The translations under genes were made by a program, and so were the position numbers. Shown here piece after piece: positions 35,822 through 45,079 of a DNA stretch of 64,000 bases. Source of the stretch: CALRQJ02 sp943370285 (lineage in GTDB: Bacteria; Bacteroidota; Bacteroidia; Chitinophagales; Chitinophagaceae); NCBI GenBank assembly GCA_943370285.1, contig CALRQJ020000013.1, forward strand, positions 62,001 through 126,000, in the 5' to 3' direction. The notes under the pieces were generated by a model. That model was not told the origin of the DNA. It was given only the letters and a program-made list of their open reading frames with translations, and did not search any database. Position 1 is the stretch's first letter. Each line of letters opens with the position of its first letter.

Positions 35822-37336
35822 TTATTCGCCAATATTAAGCGGATAGCCATAGCTACCTTCATATCCGGGATAAATTCCTTCTAATCTTGTTGTACCCGAA
35901 ACACCTTTTAGTGCTTTCTTCAAATCATCAACAGATGCAATAGGTTTTCCATCAGCAGTTGTAATAACAAATCCTTCTTGCATCCGGGTTTTACTGAGTA
36001 AACCGCCGTCTGTAATTTTCTTCACCACAACACCTCCTGCAATTTCGTAAGCAGTTGCTTTACCCTTTTCTAATGTTTCAAATTCGCCACCCAACTCTTG
36101 TAATACATTATCCTCTTCTTTTACTACTTCGTAATTACCGGCTTTGTTTTTTAAAGTGATATTGGCCGTATATTCCTTTCCATTACGTTTGTAAGAAACG
36201 GTTATTTTATCGCCGGGTTTGTAACGGGCTACTTGTTCAACCATTTCTGGGCCACTAGTAACAGCTACATTGTTAATCTTGGTGATGATATCGCCTGTTT
36301 TAATACCGGCTGTTTTTGCTGCACCATCACCGGTTACATCTGTAACATAAACACCTTCGCCTTCTTTAATGCCTAATTCAGCTTTCTTTTCATCGGTTAG
36401 ATTTTCGTTTGGGTAAGATATACCAATGAAAGCTCTTTGTACCGTACCATATTTAATTAAATCGTTTACAATTTTCTTGGCAATATTCACCGGAATAGCA
36501 AAAGAATAGCCGGAGTAACTACCGGTTTGAGAAGCTATAGCTGAGTTAATACCAATCAATTTACCTTCTGTATCAATCAAAGCACCACCACTGTTGCCCG
36601 GATTAACTGCAGCATCGGTTTGAATGAATGATTCGATTGGATTGGTAGTGTTTTTATTTCTTGCATTAATACCAAGTGTTCTAGCTTTTGCACTGACGAT
36701 TCCGGCAGTAACTGTTACATCTAATGAAAGCGGATATCCAATGGCTAGCACCCACTGACCTAATTTAACTTCATCGCTATTGCCGTATAATAAATAGGGG
36801 AAGCTTTTGCCATCGATTTTTAAAACGGCCAAGTCGCTGTTGGGGTCGCTGCCAATTAAAGTGGCTTTGTAAGATTTTTTGTTGGGGAGTGTTACATTTA
36901 TTTCATCTGCACCTTCAATAACGTGGTTGTTGGTAATAATGTATCCATCATCACTTACAATTACACCGCTACCACTAGCCCTTTGTTCGGGAACATATCC
37001 ACTTTGTGGACCACCAAAGAAATCATCGAACATACCATCGCCAAATAAATCGGAGAATGGATTACGACGACGAGGAAGATTATTGGTAACTTTTTTGGCG
37101 TTTGTTTTTGTTTTGATGTGCACTACTGCCGGTGAAGCAGAGGTGGAGGCAGCAGTAAAATCAACCGCATTTGTTGGATTGTTGTTACCAAAGAAACCTG
37201 CATAATTGGCAGGAATTTTTGTTGGATCTTGTTCTCCGGCATATTGGTTCTTCATCCATTTGCCATAGCCCCAAACACTCAAAAGTGCAGTAGCGGCGCT
37301 AACAGCAACGACTAACAATAGATTTTTGAGCTTCAT
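35822..37336 (-). CDS. Periplasmic serine protease, HtrA/Deg family (Do)
   Basis: Degrades misfolded envelope proteins. With the ATG at 37336 the protein has 504 residues: an N-terminal membrane/signal segment, the trypsin-like domain with His138 (NNHVI), Asp168 (NSDLAV) and Ser249 (PGNSGGA), then two PDZ domains (about 300-390 and 415-500). The triad is complete. Deg proteases are usually under envelope stress control; no such site was recognised. The nearest upstream sequence TAAAATTTG is a one-base-off -7 element. Confidence 0.93.
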   Translation of the reverse strand: MKLKNLLLVVAVSAATALLSVWGYGKWMKNQYAGEQDPTKIPANYAGFFGNNNPTNAVDFTAASTSASPAVVHIKTKTNAKKVTNNLPRRRNPFSDLFGDGMFDDFFGGPQSGYVPEQRASGSGVIVSDDGYIITNNHVIEGADEINVTLPNKKSYKATLIGSDPNSDLAVLKIDGKSFPYLLYGNSDEVKLGQWVLAIGYPLSLDVTVTAGIVSAKARTLGINARNKNTTNPIESFIQTDAAVNPGNSGGALIDTEGKLIGINSAIASQTGSYSGYSFAIPVNIAKKIVNDLIKYGTVQRAFIGISYPNENLTDEKKAELGIKEGEGVYVTDVTGDGAAKTAGIKTGDIITKINNVAVTSGPEMVEQVARYKPGDKITVSYKRNGKEYTANITLKNKAGNYEVVKEEDNVLQELGGEFETLEKGKATAYEIAGGVVVKKITDGGLLSKTRMQEGFVITTADGKPIASVDDLKKALKGVSGTTRLEGIYPGYEGSYGYPLNIGE

Positions 37337-37495
37337 TGTTCTTAGTTTTTTATTTTTTTGACAAATTTTATGCCTTTCTGCTAACAAAGAAACAAACCTG
37401 TAGAAATTTCAGTTGACTAATGCTACCAATTAACAAAGTTTTGACGAAAGCTCTCGTAGAAATACCGGTTGATGGGTATTCATTCATTCGAGTTT

Positions 37496-38494
37496 TTATA
37501 ACCGGGTTAAAAATTGCATCGTATCAACGCCGTCTGCATATTCGGTTAATGATGGTTGTTGTGCTTGCCCAAATGGTATGAAACCATGTCCAACAACACA
37601 TTGAATATCGTCGTTACCGTTGCAGGCTGTTTTAACAGCGTCTTTATCTGAATAAAACTCATAATTCAATCTGCTGGCAGGAGCAAATAGAGAAGCATTT
37701 TCACTTAATACAATTGATCCATTATTCATGTAGAAACTATTATTCATCATGAGTAAGGCTAATTGAAAATCGTAATTGTGCTTGTATTTGTGGAATTCAA
37801 AATAATGGTCATATTTCTTCAACGCATCTAATAAGGGAATGAAATCATAATCTTTTGGAACATAAATCTTGGTAATATTTCTGCAACCTAAACCAAAAAA
37901 CAACTGAATATCATCTGCTAATAATGATAATTCTTCACTGGTTTCATTACCGTCTAAGATGGCTACCGATGTGCGGTTTCGGCGAATAATATGCGGAAAC
38001 TTATCAAAATAAAACTCAAAATACCTGCTACTGTTATTACTGCCTGTTGCAATGTACGCATCGCAGTTTTTGAGCTGTTCTGCAATAACTATACTATCTT
38101 TTGTTTCCTCGTTCCATTGGTGTAAAACAGATATGAGATGAGATATCAATCGGTTGTCTTTAGATGAAGTTTTGATTTTTATTTTATGTCCCGCAATAAA
38201 TACACACAACATATCATGAAAGCCAACTAACGGAATATTACCTGCCATTACTAAACCTACAGTTTTAGGATTTTCAGTCACTTCAGCAATCGAATAGGAC
38301 AGTGCCCAATCGGTCAATAATTGGGCTTGTAAAAATTGTGTTGCAATGTTTTTTGCTGCTAAATCAATAAAATCGGGTGTAAACCAACCATTTTCTCTGT
38401 GGGCTAATTCTTTTGTTTGCAGCCACAGTTCTGCATCTGACATTATATATTGCCCTAACCTTGCCATTAAATTAATTCGTTCTTGTAATTTCAT
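37496..38494 (-). CDS. LuxC-like acyl-CoA reductase
   Basis: A 332-residue protein of the LuxC/acyl-CoA reductase family (aldehyde dehydrogenase superfamily), which reduces acyl-CoA to aldehyde in luminous bacteria; here the substrate is unknown. The start at 38494 (MKLQERINLMARLGQY) is preferred over an ATG 27 bp upstream. Recognisable parts are TVGLVMAGNIPLVGFHDMLCV, IKTSSKDN and FFGLGCRNI, where the Cys is a candidate catalytic residue. It is transcribed divergently from a dicluster ferredoxin gene, 63 bp away; the two may share a control region. Confidence 0.82.
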   Translation of the reverse strand: MKLQERINLMARLGQYIMSDAELWLQTKELAHRENGWFTPDFIDLAAKNIATQFLQAQLLTDWALSYSIAEVTENPKTVGLVMAGNIPLVGFHDMLCVFIAGHKIKIKTSSKDNRLISHLISVLHQWNEETKDSIVIAEQLKNCDAYIATGSNNSSRYFEFYFDKFPHIIRRNRTSVAILDGNETSEELSLLADDIQLFFGLGCRNITKIYVPKDYDFIPLLDALKKYDHYFEFHKYKHNYDFQLALLMMNNSFYMNNGSIVLSENASLFAPASRLNYEFYSDKDAVKTACNGNDDIQCVVGHGFIPFGQAQQPSLTEYADGVDTMQFLTRL

Positions 38495-38557
38495 GCTGCA
38501 ACCTTTATTTTTGTAAGGCAAAAGTACATTCCTTAAACCCGTTAAAAAACAATAACT

Positions 38558-38905
38558 ATGGCAATTAAAATAACAGATGAATGTATAAACTGCGGAGCCT
38601 GCGAACCGGAGTGTCCCAATAACGCTATTTACGAAGGCGGAGTTGAGTGGGCTATCGCTGATGGAACTACAGTAAAAGGATCGGTAGTATTAATGGATGG
38701 CACGGTGGTTGATGCAAATGACCGCTTTGCTCCAATTAGTCAGGATACGTATTATATAACCCCAAATAAATGTACTGAGTGTCAAGGTTTTCATGAAGAA
38801 CCCCAGTGTGCTGCTGTTTGTCCGGTAGACTGCTGTGTGCCAGATGAAATGTATGTTGAAACGGTTGAACAATTGATGGAGAAGAAAGGAAAACTGCACA
38901 TTTAA
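38558..38905 (+). CDS. Dicluster 4Fe-4S ferredoxin
   Basis: Small soluble electron carrier of 115 residues with two [4Fe-4S] sites. The first motif is CINCGACEPECP (residues 9-20). The second is CTECQGFHEEPQCAAVCPVDCC, with a loop longer than usual between the first cysteines, a form seen in Chlorobium/Allochromatium-type ferredoxins. Divergent from the LuxC-like gene, which may be its redox partner. Confidence 0.9.
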   Translation: MAIKITDECINCGACEPECPNNAIYEGGVEWAIADGTTVKGSVVLMDGTVVDANDRFAPISQDTYYITPNKCTECQGFHEEPQCAAVCPVDCCVPDEMYVETVEQLMEKKGKLHI

Positions 38906-38915
38906 TGCACAACTA

Positions 38916-39036
38916 CCTGTGCGAAACTTTTGCCACACAGGGCTTGCAACAATGTGAAATCGAGTTTATCTTAGTACTCTAATTGATTGTCGCCATAAAC
39001 GACGACTCTTGTAACGGCGGGTGATATTTCCCGTTT
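38916..39036 (+). other. Run of small hairpins between the ferredoxin and ddl genes
   Basis: Three weak-to-moderate hairpins occur in series: CCTGTG/CACAGG (38916-38941), GTCG/CGAC (about 38988-39002) and AACGG/CCGTT (39013-39035). They lead to a strong terminator. The stretch may be the 3' end of the ferredoxin mRNA or a separate small RNA; no open frame is seen. Confidence 0.3.
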
Positions 39037-39037
39037 C

Positions 39038-39079
39038 AAAAGGTGAAGAATATGATGTTCTTCACCTTTTCGCTTTTTT
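39038..39079 (+). terminator. Strong terminator before ddl
   Basis: AAAAGGTGAAGAA (39038-39050) pairs with TTCTTCACCTTTT (39058-39070), a 13-bp stem followed by a T-run. Confidence 0.9.
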
Positions 39080-39166
39080 TGACCTAATAAAAATCATATT
39101 TACGAATGATTTTTGTCTTCTTTGTGCTAGATATTTTTCTATTTCTTTGCTTACAAAATATATTAT

Positions 39167-40144
39167 ATGAAAAGAAACATTGCTTTGGTTACCGGTGGTC
39201 ATAGTAGTGAAGCCGAAATAAGTTACAAAAGTGCCATTACAGTAGAAAATAATTTAGACAGAGAAAAATATAACGTATATAAAATTGATATCAATGCCAA
39301 TACTTGGCATTATACAGATGCTAATGGTAATGCTATTCCTGTAAACCGAGAAGATTTTTCTGTTACTATTAATGGAGAAAAGGTTCAGTTTGAAGTGGCA
39401 TTACTCTGTATTCATGGTACACCAGGAGAAGATGGTAAATTACAAGGCTATTTCGATATGTTAGAAGTGCCTTATACCAGTTGTGATGCAGCAACATCTG
39501 CTTTAACGTTTAATAAAAGACATGCCGTAGCAGTAGCTGCATTTGGTGGTGTTGCTGTGGCTCGTTCTATGCACAGTTTTAAAAGCCATCCTATAAGTGT
39601 AGATGAAATTTTAGGTCGTTTACAATTGCCTCTTTTTGTTAAACCTAATAACGGGGGAAGCAGTATAGGTATGAGTAAGGTAAATAATCCTGAGGAATTA
39701 CAACCTGCACTAGACAAAGCGTTCAAAGAAGACAATGAAGTGTTGATTGAAGAATTTATTGCAGGTAGAGAATTTACGGTTGGCGTATTTCAAAAAGATG
39801 GTAATGTAGTGGTATTGCCTATTACTGAAGTTATTACCGAAAACGATTTCTTTGATTTTGAAGCCAAATATAGGGGCAAGAGTACTGAAGTAACACCCGC
39901 TGCTATTGATGAGTTTGTGGTGTTTAATTTGCAACAAGCCGCCAAGAAAGTATATCAAATTTTCAATTGCCGTGGCGTAGTTAGAATTGATTTTATTTAT
40001 AATGATGCTACCGGTCAGCCGTATATGCTAGAAGTAAATACTGTACCCGGCCAAAGTGAAGCAAGTATTATACCCCAGCAGGTAAAAGCTTATGGTTGGA
40101 CTTTGAAAGATTTTTATTCTGTCATTATAGAGGAAGCAATTTAA
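39167..40144 (+). CDS. ddl: D-alanine--D-alanine ligase
   Basis: ATP-grasp enzyme that makes the D-Ala-D-Ala dipeptide of peptidoglycan. The 325-residue protein opens RNIALVTGGHSSEAEISYKSA. Other marks are CIHGTPGEDGKLQGYFDML, the substrate/ATP segment KPNNGGSSIGMSK and the C-terminal EVNTVPGQSEASIIPQQ. Its length matches the family. A PASTA-domain gene follows 80 bp later, a pairing common in Bacteroidota. Confidence 0.95.
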   Translation: MKRNIALVTGGHSSEAEISYKSAITVENNLDREKYNVYKIDINANTWHYTDANGNAIPVNREDFSVTINGEKVQFEVALLCIHGTPGEDGKLQGYFDMLEVPYTSCDAATSALTFNKRHAVAVAAFGGVAVARSMHSFKSHPISVDEILGRLQLPLFVKPNNGGSSIGMSKVNNPEELQPALDKAFKEDNEVLIEEFIAGREFTVGVFQKDGNVVVLPITEVITENDFFDFEAKYRGKSTEVTPAAIDEFVVFNLQQAAKKVYQIFNCRGVVRIDFIYNDATGQPYMLEVNTVPGQSEASIIPQQVKAYGWTLKDFYSVIIEEAI

Positions 40145-40224
40145 ACGGTGTTTTGTGGCTAATTTTCAGCTTTAACTGATTCATTTACCGTAAACTTGTA
40201 TCTTGAAATCTGAAATTGTAGCCT

Positions 40225-41034
40225 GTGTTTAAATTTTTGAAAAATAAGCCCCTTTGGGTGCATATTCTTACTGTTATTCTTGCCACTGCATTGTTGGTAG
40301 TCCTATTTTTTGGGTCGTTAGATTTTATAACCCAACATGGCGATTATGAAAAAGTACCGCAAGTAACAGGCATGAATATTGAACAAGCCCGAAATGTCTT
40401 GGAAGCAAAAGGATTTGATGTAGCTATTCAAGACTCGGTATATATTGATAGTGCTGCACGGTTATCTGTCATCAAACAATCACCCGGCCCAGATGCTACG
40501 GTTAAAGCAAACCGTACTATCTATCTTACTGTAAATAGAATGAACCCACCTTTGGTAGAAATGCCAAACTTGGTGGGTTTTTCATTTCGTAATGCCGAAA
40601 TGTATTTGTTGAGTTTAGGCCTTAGAATGGGAGACACTTTATTTAAACCTGATATTGCAAAAAATGCTGTGCTACAACAATTATACAATGGTACAGATAT
40701 AAGACCTGGCTCTAAAATATTCATGGGTAGCACCATTAGTTTTGTTTTAGGTGATGGCATTGGAAGTGCAGATATAAATGTGCCTGATTTAATTGGAATG
40801 ACTGTAGCAGAGGCCACTAAATATTTAAGTGATAATAGCTTGGGATTAGGTGTATTGATTCCGGTAGATAATATTACAGATACTGCTAATGCTTTTGTCG
40901 TGAAAACCAATCCCGAACGGTTTTCTGAACCGGTACCCGGACAAAAAATGATGAACAAAATCAGAACAGGGCAAAGTGTTGATTTATACATTTCGACTAG
41001 TGCACCTGCTAGAGATACTACCTCTATGCAATAA
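40225..41034 (+). CDS. PASTA-domain membrane-anchored protein
   Basis: 269 residues, starting at a GTG. A helix at about 12-32 anchors it in the inner membrane, followed by three PASTA repeats in the periplasm: about 40-110 (VPQVTGMNIEQARNVLEAKGF), 112-180 (MPNLVGFSFRNAEMYLLSLGL) and 185-265 (VPDLIGMTVAEATKYLSDNSL). PASTA domains bind unlinked peptidoglycan. Unlike Ser/Thr kinases or PBPs with PASTA domains, this one has no kinase or transpeptidase part. Adjacent to ddl, so a cell-wall role is a sound inference. Confidence 0.9.
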   Translation: MFKFLKNKPLWVHILTVILATALLVVLFFGSLDFITQHGDYEKVPQVTGMNIEQARNVLEAKGFDVAIQDSVYIDSAARLSVIKQSPGPDATVKANRTIYLTVNRMNPPLVEMPNLVGFSFRNAEMYLLSLGLRMGDTLFKPDIAKNAVLQQLYNGTDIRPGSKIFMGSTISFVLGDGIGSADINVPDLIGMTVAEATKYLSDNSLGLGVLIPVDNITDTANAFVVKTNPERFSEPVPGQKMMNKIRTGQSVDLYISTSAPARDTTSMQ

Positions 41035-41054
41035 CATAAAAAACCATGTAGCAA

Positions 41055-41372
41055 ATGACAACAATTACTGTAGAAGCATTAAAAGCCAGATTAGATGCAG
41101 GCGAAAAATTAAATCTTATTGATGTTAGAGAAGATATTGAGCATGCTGAATTCAATATTGGAGGAACGCATTTTCGTTTGAGACGTATTCAAGATATGGC
41201 CATTGACGATTTAGAACATTTGAAAGAAGAAGAAGTGATTTGCTATTGCCGCAGCGGCAATAGAAGTGGCATGGCTTGTGTAATGTTAGATCATTTAGGC
41301 TTTAAAAATACCGTGAATGTAGTTGGTGGCATGTTAGATTGGCAAGCCAAATTTGTTGCCAATAACGGATAA
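41055..41372 (+). CDS. Rhodanese-like single-domain sulfurtransferase
   Basis: 105-residue rhodanese-like domain. The start LIDVREDIEHAEFNIGG is the usual CH2A/DVR motif. The active-site loop is CYCRSGNRS, with the second Cys (about residue 64) as the catalytic one. Single-domain cytoplasmic forms of this type carry persulfide sulfur or act in redox balance. Its gene starts 20 bp after the PASTA gene and ends 4 bp before the SRPBCC gene, so all three are probably one transcript. Confidence 0.9.
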   Translation: MTTITVEALKARLDAGEKLNLIDVREDIEHAEFNIGGTHFRLRRIQDMAIDDLEHLKEEEVICYCRSGNRSGMACVMLDHLGFKNTVNVVGGMLDWQAKFVANNG

Positions 41373-41376
41373 TTAC

Positions 41377-41757
41377 ATGCAAGAACTAAAGAAATATTAT
41401 ATCGTACCAGAAGAGCCTGAAATTGTTTATCAAGCTTTAACCAATCCTATTACACTTAGATTATGGACAGGAGAGCCTGCTGAAATGAGTGCTGAGTCGA
41501 ATAGTATATTTTCATTATGGGATGGTAGCATAACAGGTATTAATTTGGAGTTCATTGATGGAAAACAAATTGTACAACAGTGGGATTTTGGTGATCAAGT
41601 TGAACCTTCTATTGTTACTATTAAATTACATCCACACAAAAAAGGAACATCTGTTGAAGTTAGACAAACTAATATTCCAGATGATGAGTTTGAAGCAATT
41701 GCCGAGGGGTGGGATGAGACTTATTTTCGTTCTTTAATTGAGTTCTACCAGCCTTAG
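41377..41757 (+). CDS. AHSA1-like SRPBCC domain protein
   Basis: 126-residue protein of the AHSA1 (activator of Hsp90 ATPase-like) / SRPBCC fold. The start at 41377 (MQELKKYYIVPEEPEIVYQAL) is preferred over one 24 bp upstream. Features: the opening P-x-x-Y-x-A-L-T-x-P motif, FSLWDGSITGINLEFIDGKQIVQQW and a long C-terminal helix. The function is not known. Confidence 0.85.
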   Translation: MQELKKYYIVPEEPEIVYQALTNPITLRLWTGEPAEMSAESNSIFSLWDGSITGINLEFIDGKQIVQQWDFGDQVEPSIVTIKLHPHKKGTSVEVRQTNIPDDEFEAIAEGWDETYFRSLIEFYQP

Positions 41758-41877
41758 ATTTGATATAAAAATTCGATGTGCAAAGGTATATCCAAAATTT
41801 TTCTTGATGACTGATAGGAATCATTTTTTTTACTTCGAAATGGTTGCATTTTTACATCATCAAATAATCAAAACAAA

Positions 41878-42198
41878 AGACCATTTGAAAGACCGGTAAA
41901 AACCGAATGCAGACAGCGAATTTTAAAACCGCTGATTCTATTTCAGGTCAAAGTTTAAGGTTGTTGATAGAAAAGGTAGCTTCTTTTACAGGCTGTTAAT
42001 ACTTACCATCGTATTTGGTTGTTGAAAACTTGATGTGTAAGCTAATGCAATAAATTAAATGGTGCAAAGAATACATTACAGCCTTTAGAGGTTGTCCTTA
42101 GTTAACAGGCAACGCTCCTCATGCTAAGCAGGTTTTAGGTTAATGTGGTTGTCTGTTGGTCTAAAAAGAAACGGCTTCTGGAAACAGAAGCCGTTTTT
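41878..42198 (+). ncRNA. Candidate structured RNA, family not recognised
   Basis: The 463-bp gap between the SRPBCC gene and gcvP has no open frame but strong long-range pairing. The 3' strand TTGTCTGT (42149-42156) pairs with GCAGACAG (41909-41916), with two G-T pairs that work only on the + strand; next to it TGGTCT (42157-42162) pairs with AGACCA (41878-41883), around a hairpin CGGT/ACCG (41894-41905). Inside, AGGCTGTTAAT (41990-42000) pairs with ATTACAGCCT (42075-42084), CTTACCATC with GATGTGTAAG (42002-42010 / 42032-42041) and GAGGTTG..CCT with AGGCAA..CCTC (42088-42120). The element ends at a strong terminator. It lacks the marks of RNase P RNA, tmRNA and 6S RNA. Confidence 0.5.
42169..42198. 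terminator. Bidirectional terminator between the RNA candidate and gcvP
   Basis: AAACGGCTTCTG (42169-42180) pairs perfectly with CAGAAGCCGTTT (42185-42196) across a GAAA tetraloop, with T-runs on both strands. Confidence 0.9.
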
Positions 42199-42220
42199 AA
42201 TGTTACATATTACATTCTAT

Positions 42221-45079
42221 TTATTCAGATGTCATATAGCTTTCGATAGGTTCACAAGTACAAACCAAGTTTCTATCACCGTGAGTATTATTAACTCTTG
42301 AAACACTTGGCCAGAATTTATTTTGGGTTACATAGTATAATGGGAAAGCAGCGTCTTTTCTAGTGTATGGATGATTCCATTCATCTGCACAAATAACATG
42401 TTGCGTATGCGGTGCATTTTTCAACACATTGTTTATTTTATCTGCTTTACCTGATTCAATGGCTTTGATTTCTTCATAAATTGAAATCATAGCATCGCAA
42501 AAGCGATCCAACTCTGGTTTGTCCTCACTTTCTGTAGGTTCAATCATAATGGTACCTGGAACAGGGAAACTCATGGTAGGTGCATGAAAACCATAGTCAA
42601 TTAATCTTTTCGCTACATCTTCAGCTTCAACACCTGCACTTTGTTTAAATGGTCTTAAATCAACAATAAATTCATGAGCACAAGTTCCATTTTTACCGGT
42701 GTATAAAATCGGGTAGTATTTCTCCAACCTTGCTTTCATGTAATTCGCATTCATGATTGCATATTCGGTAGCCATTTTAACGCCATCGTAACCAAGCATC
42801 TTAATGTAGCCATAGCTAATCAATAAGATGGATGCAGAACCATAAGGTGCAGCAGAAACAGCGCCGTTGTTACCCAAAATAGTATGTCCGGGTAGATAAG
42901 GTGCCAAATGTTCTCTCACACAAATTGGCCCCATGCCAGGTCCGCCGCCGCCATGAGGTATGGCAAAGGTTTTATGTAGGTTGAGGTGACAAACATCTGC
43001 ACCAATATTTGCAGGAGAGGTTAATCCAACTTGTGCATTCATATTAGCCCCATCCATGTACACTTGACCACCCAATGCATGAATCAAGTCGCAGATTTCT
43101 TTAATGTCTTCATCAAATACACCATAAGTGCTAGGGTAGGTTACCATTAATCCACCTAGGTTGTCTTTGTGTTGTTCAGCTTTGGCTTTAAAATCATCCA
43201 TATTAATAGTGCCATCTTCATTATTCTTTACCACCACTACCTTCATGCCTGCCATCACTGCGCTAGCAGGATTGGTGCCATGTGCTGAAGTAGGAATAAG
43301 TACCACATTGCGGTGAGCATTGCCATTAGCAATATGATAACCCATAATAGTAAGCAATCCGGCATATTCTCCTTGAGCACCACTATTGGGTTGTAAGCTA
43401 CAGGCTTCAAAACCTGTTACTTCGCACAAATAAGCACTAAGTTCATCCATAATTTGTTTGTAACCATTGGCTTGTTCTGCCGGAACAAATGGATGCAAAC
43501 TAGAAAACTCAGGCCAACTAACAGGAATCATTTCTGAAGCTGCATTTAGTTTCATGGTACAGCTTCCTAAAGTAATCATGCTGGTATTGAGCGATAAATC
43601 TTTATTTTCTAATTGTTTGATATAACGCATCATTTGGCTTTCGCTGTGATGTGTATTGAATACCGGATGCGATAAATAGTTGCTTGTTCTAACAGCAAAT
43701 GCAGGAATTGAAGTTATGGAATCGTTATTGTCAAATTCTATCTCAGCTTCATCTTTACCTAAGCTTTGTGCAAAAATATAAACGATATCTAAGATGTCTT
43801 TTTGTGTTGTTGTTTCATCAATACTGATACCAATATGTGTGGCATCGAAATATCTAAAGTTGGTTTGGTTAGTTTCTGCAATCGGCTTGATTGTCTCCAC
43901 ATTTGCTTTGATCTTCAAGGTATCGAAATAAGCGGTGTTGACATTTTCAAATCCTAACTCAGCCAAAGCACTGCTAAGAACTTGTGCCAGAGTAGCCACT
44001 CTAGCTGCAATATTTTTCAATCCAGTTGGACCATGATAAACAGCATACATGGCAGCCATATTGGCTAGCAAAGCTTGAGCCGTACAAATATTACTTGTTG
44101 CTTTTTCTCTTTTAATGTGCTGTTCACGGGTTTGTAAAGCCATACGAAGGGCTCTATTTCCTTTTGCATCGATGCTAATTCCGATGATACGACCCGGAAT
44201 GGCTCTTTTGAATTCGTCTTTTGTAGCAAAAAAAGCAGCATGTGGACCACCATAACCCATTGGCACACCAAGACGTTGAGCACAGCCCAATGCAACATCT
44301 GCTCCTAATTCTCCAGGGCTAGTTAACAAAGTTAGGGCTAACAAATCGGTTGCCATAACTACGTAACCGCCAATTTCATGTACCGCTTTGATGAATTGTC
44401 TATAATCTTCAATGGAACCATTATTGTTTGGATATTGAACAATAGCACCGAAATAGCTTGCATCTAATGCTGCGGTTTGATAATTGCCAACAACCAACTC
44501 GATACCAATTGGTGTGGCTCTTGTTAGCAATAAATCTTTGGTTTGTGGAAAGATGGCTTCATCAACAAAGAACTTCGTTTTTTCACCATTACTAGCATGA
44601 TGAAACAACATGGCCATAGCCTCGGCAGCAGCAGTTGCTTCGTCTAACAAGGAAGCATTGGCTAATTCAAGACCGGTCAGATCGGCCACCATAGTTTGAA
44701 AGTTGAGTAAACTTTCTAAACGACCTTGAGAAATTTCGGCTTGATAAGGGGTGTACTGTGTGTACCAGCCCGGGTTTTCAAAAATAGTTCTAAGAATTAC
44801 AGTGGGTGTGATGGTACCATAGTATCCTTGGCCGATGTAGTTTTTGAAGATTTTATTTTTTGCAGCTACTGTTTTTAGTTCATTGAGATATTCAAATTCG
44901 CTAATGGCAGCAGGCAGATTTAAGTTATCATTTATACGAATACCAGCAGGAACTGTTTTGTCAATCAGTTCATCTAAACTAGACACTCCTATAGTTTGGA
45001 GCATTTGTTTTGTGTCTGCTGCATTCGGACCATTGTGTCTACGCTGAAATTCTGTGTTTTGCTGATGGAAAAGATTCAT
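42221..45079 (-). CDS. gcvP: Glycine dehydrogenase (decarboxylating), GcvP
   Basis: P-protein of the glycine cleavage system, which decarboxylates glycine with pyridoxal phosphate. With the ATG at 45079 (MNLFHQQNTEFQRRHNGP) the protein has 952 residues, the usual length of the fused single-chain form; 44 more codons upstream are open but not family-like. The PLP lysine is Lys703 in LHKTFAIPHGGGGPGMGP. N-terminal marks YIGQGYYGT and NASLLDEATAAAEAM are present. No glycine riboswitch was seen upstream. GcvT and GcvH are not in the window. Confidence 0.95.
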   Translation of the reverse strand: MNLFHQQNTEFQRRHNGPNAADTKQMLQTIGVSSLDELIDKTVPAGIRINDNLNLPAAISEFEYLNELKTVAAKNKIFKNYIGQGYYGTITPTVILRTIFENPGWYTQYTPYQAEISQGRLESLLNFQTMVADLTGLELANASLLDEATAAAEAMAMLFHHASNGEKTKFFVDEAIFPQTKDLLLTRATPIGIELVVGNYQTAALDASYFGAIVQYPNNNGSIEDYRQFIKAVHEIGGYVVMATDLLALTLLTSPGELGADVALGCAQRLGVPMGYGGPHAAFFATKDEFKRAIPGRIIGISIDAKGNRALRMALQTREQHIKREKATSNICTAQALLANMAAMYAVYHGPTGLKNIAARVATLAQVLSSALAELGFENVNTAYFDTLKIKANVETIKPIAETNQTNFRYFDATHIGISIDETTTQKDILDIVYIFAQSLGKDEAEIEFDNNDSITSIPAFAVRTSNYLSHPVFNTHHSESQMMRYIKQLENKDLSLNTSMITLGSCTMKLNAASEMIPVSWPEFSSLHPFVPAEQANGYKQIMDELSAYLCEVTGFEACSLQPNSGAQGEYAGLLTIMGYHIANGNAHRNVVLIPTSAHGTNPASAVMAGMKVVVVKNNEDGTINMDDFKAKAEQHKDNLGGLMVTYPSTYGVFDEDIKEICDLIHALGGQVYMDGANMNAQVGLTSPANIGADVCHLNLHKTFAIPHGGGGPGMGPICVREHLAPYLPGHTILGNNGAVSAAPYGSASILLISYGYIKMLGYDGVKMATEYAIMNANYMKARLEKYYPILYTGKNGTCAHEFIVDLRPFKQSAGVEAEDVAKRLIDYGFHAPTMSFPVPGTIMIEPTESEDKPELDRFCDAMISIYEEIKAIESGKADKINNVLKNAPHTQHVICADEWNHPYTRKDAAFPLYYVTQNKFWPSVSRVNNTHGDRNLVCTCEPIESYMTSE

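Noticed and set aside
42169..42198. Part of a riboswitch for gcvP
   Set aside because: It is downstream of gcvP, at its 3' end, so can only act as a terminator for it.
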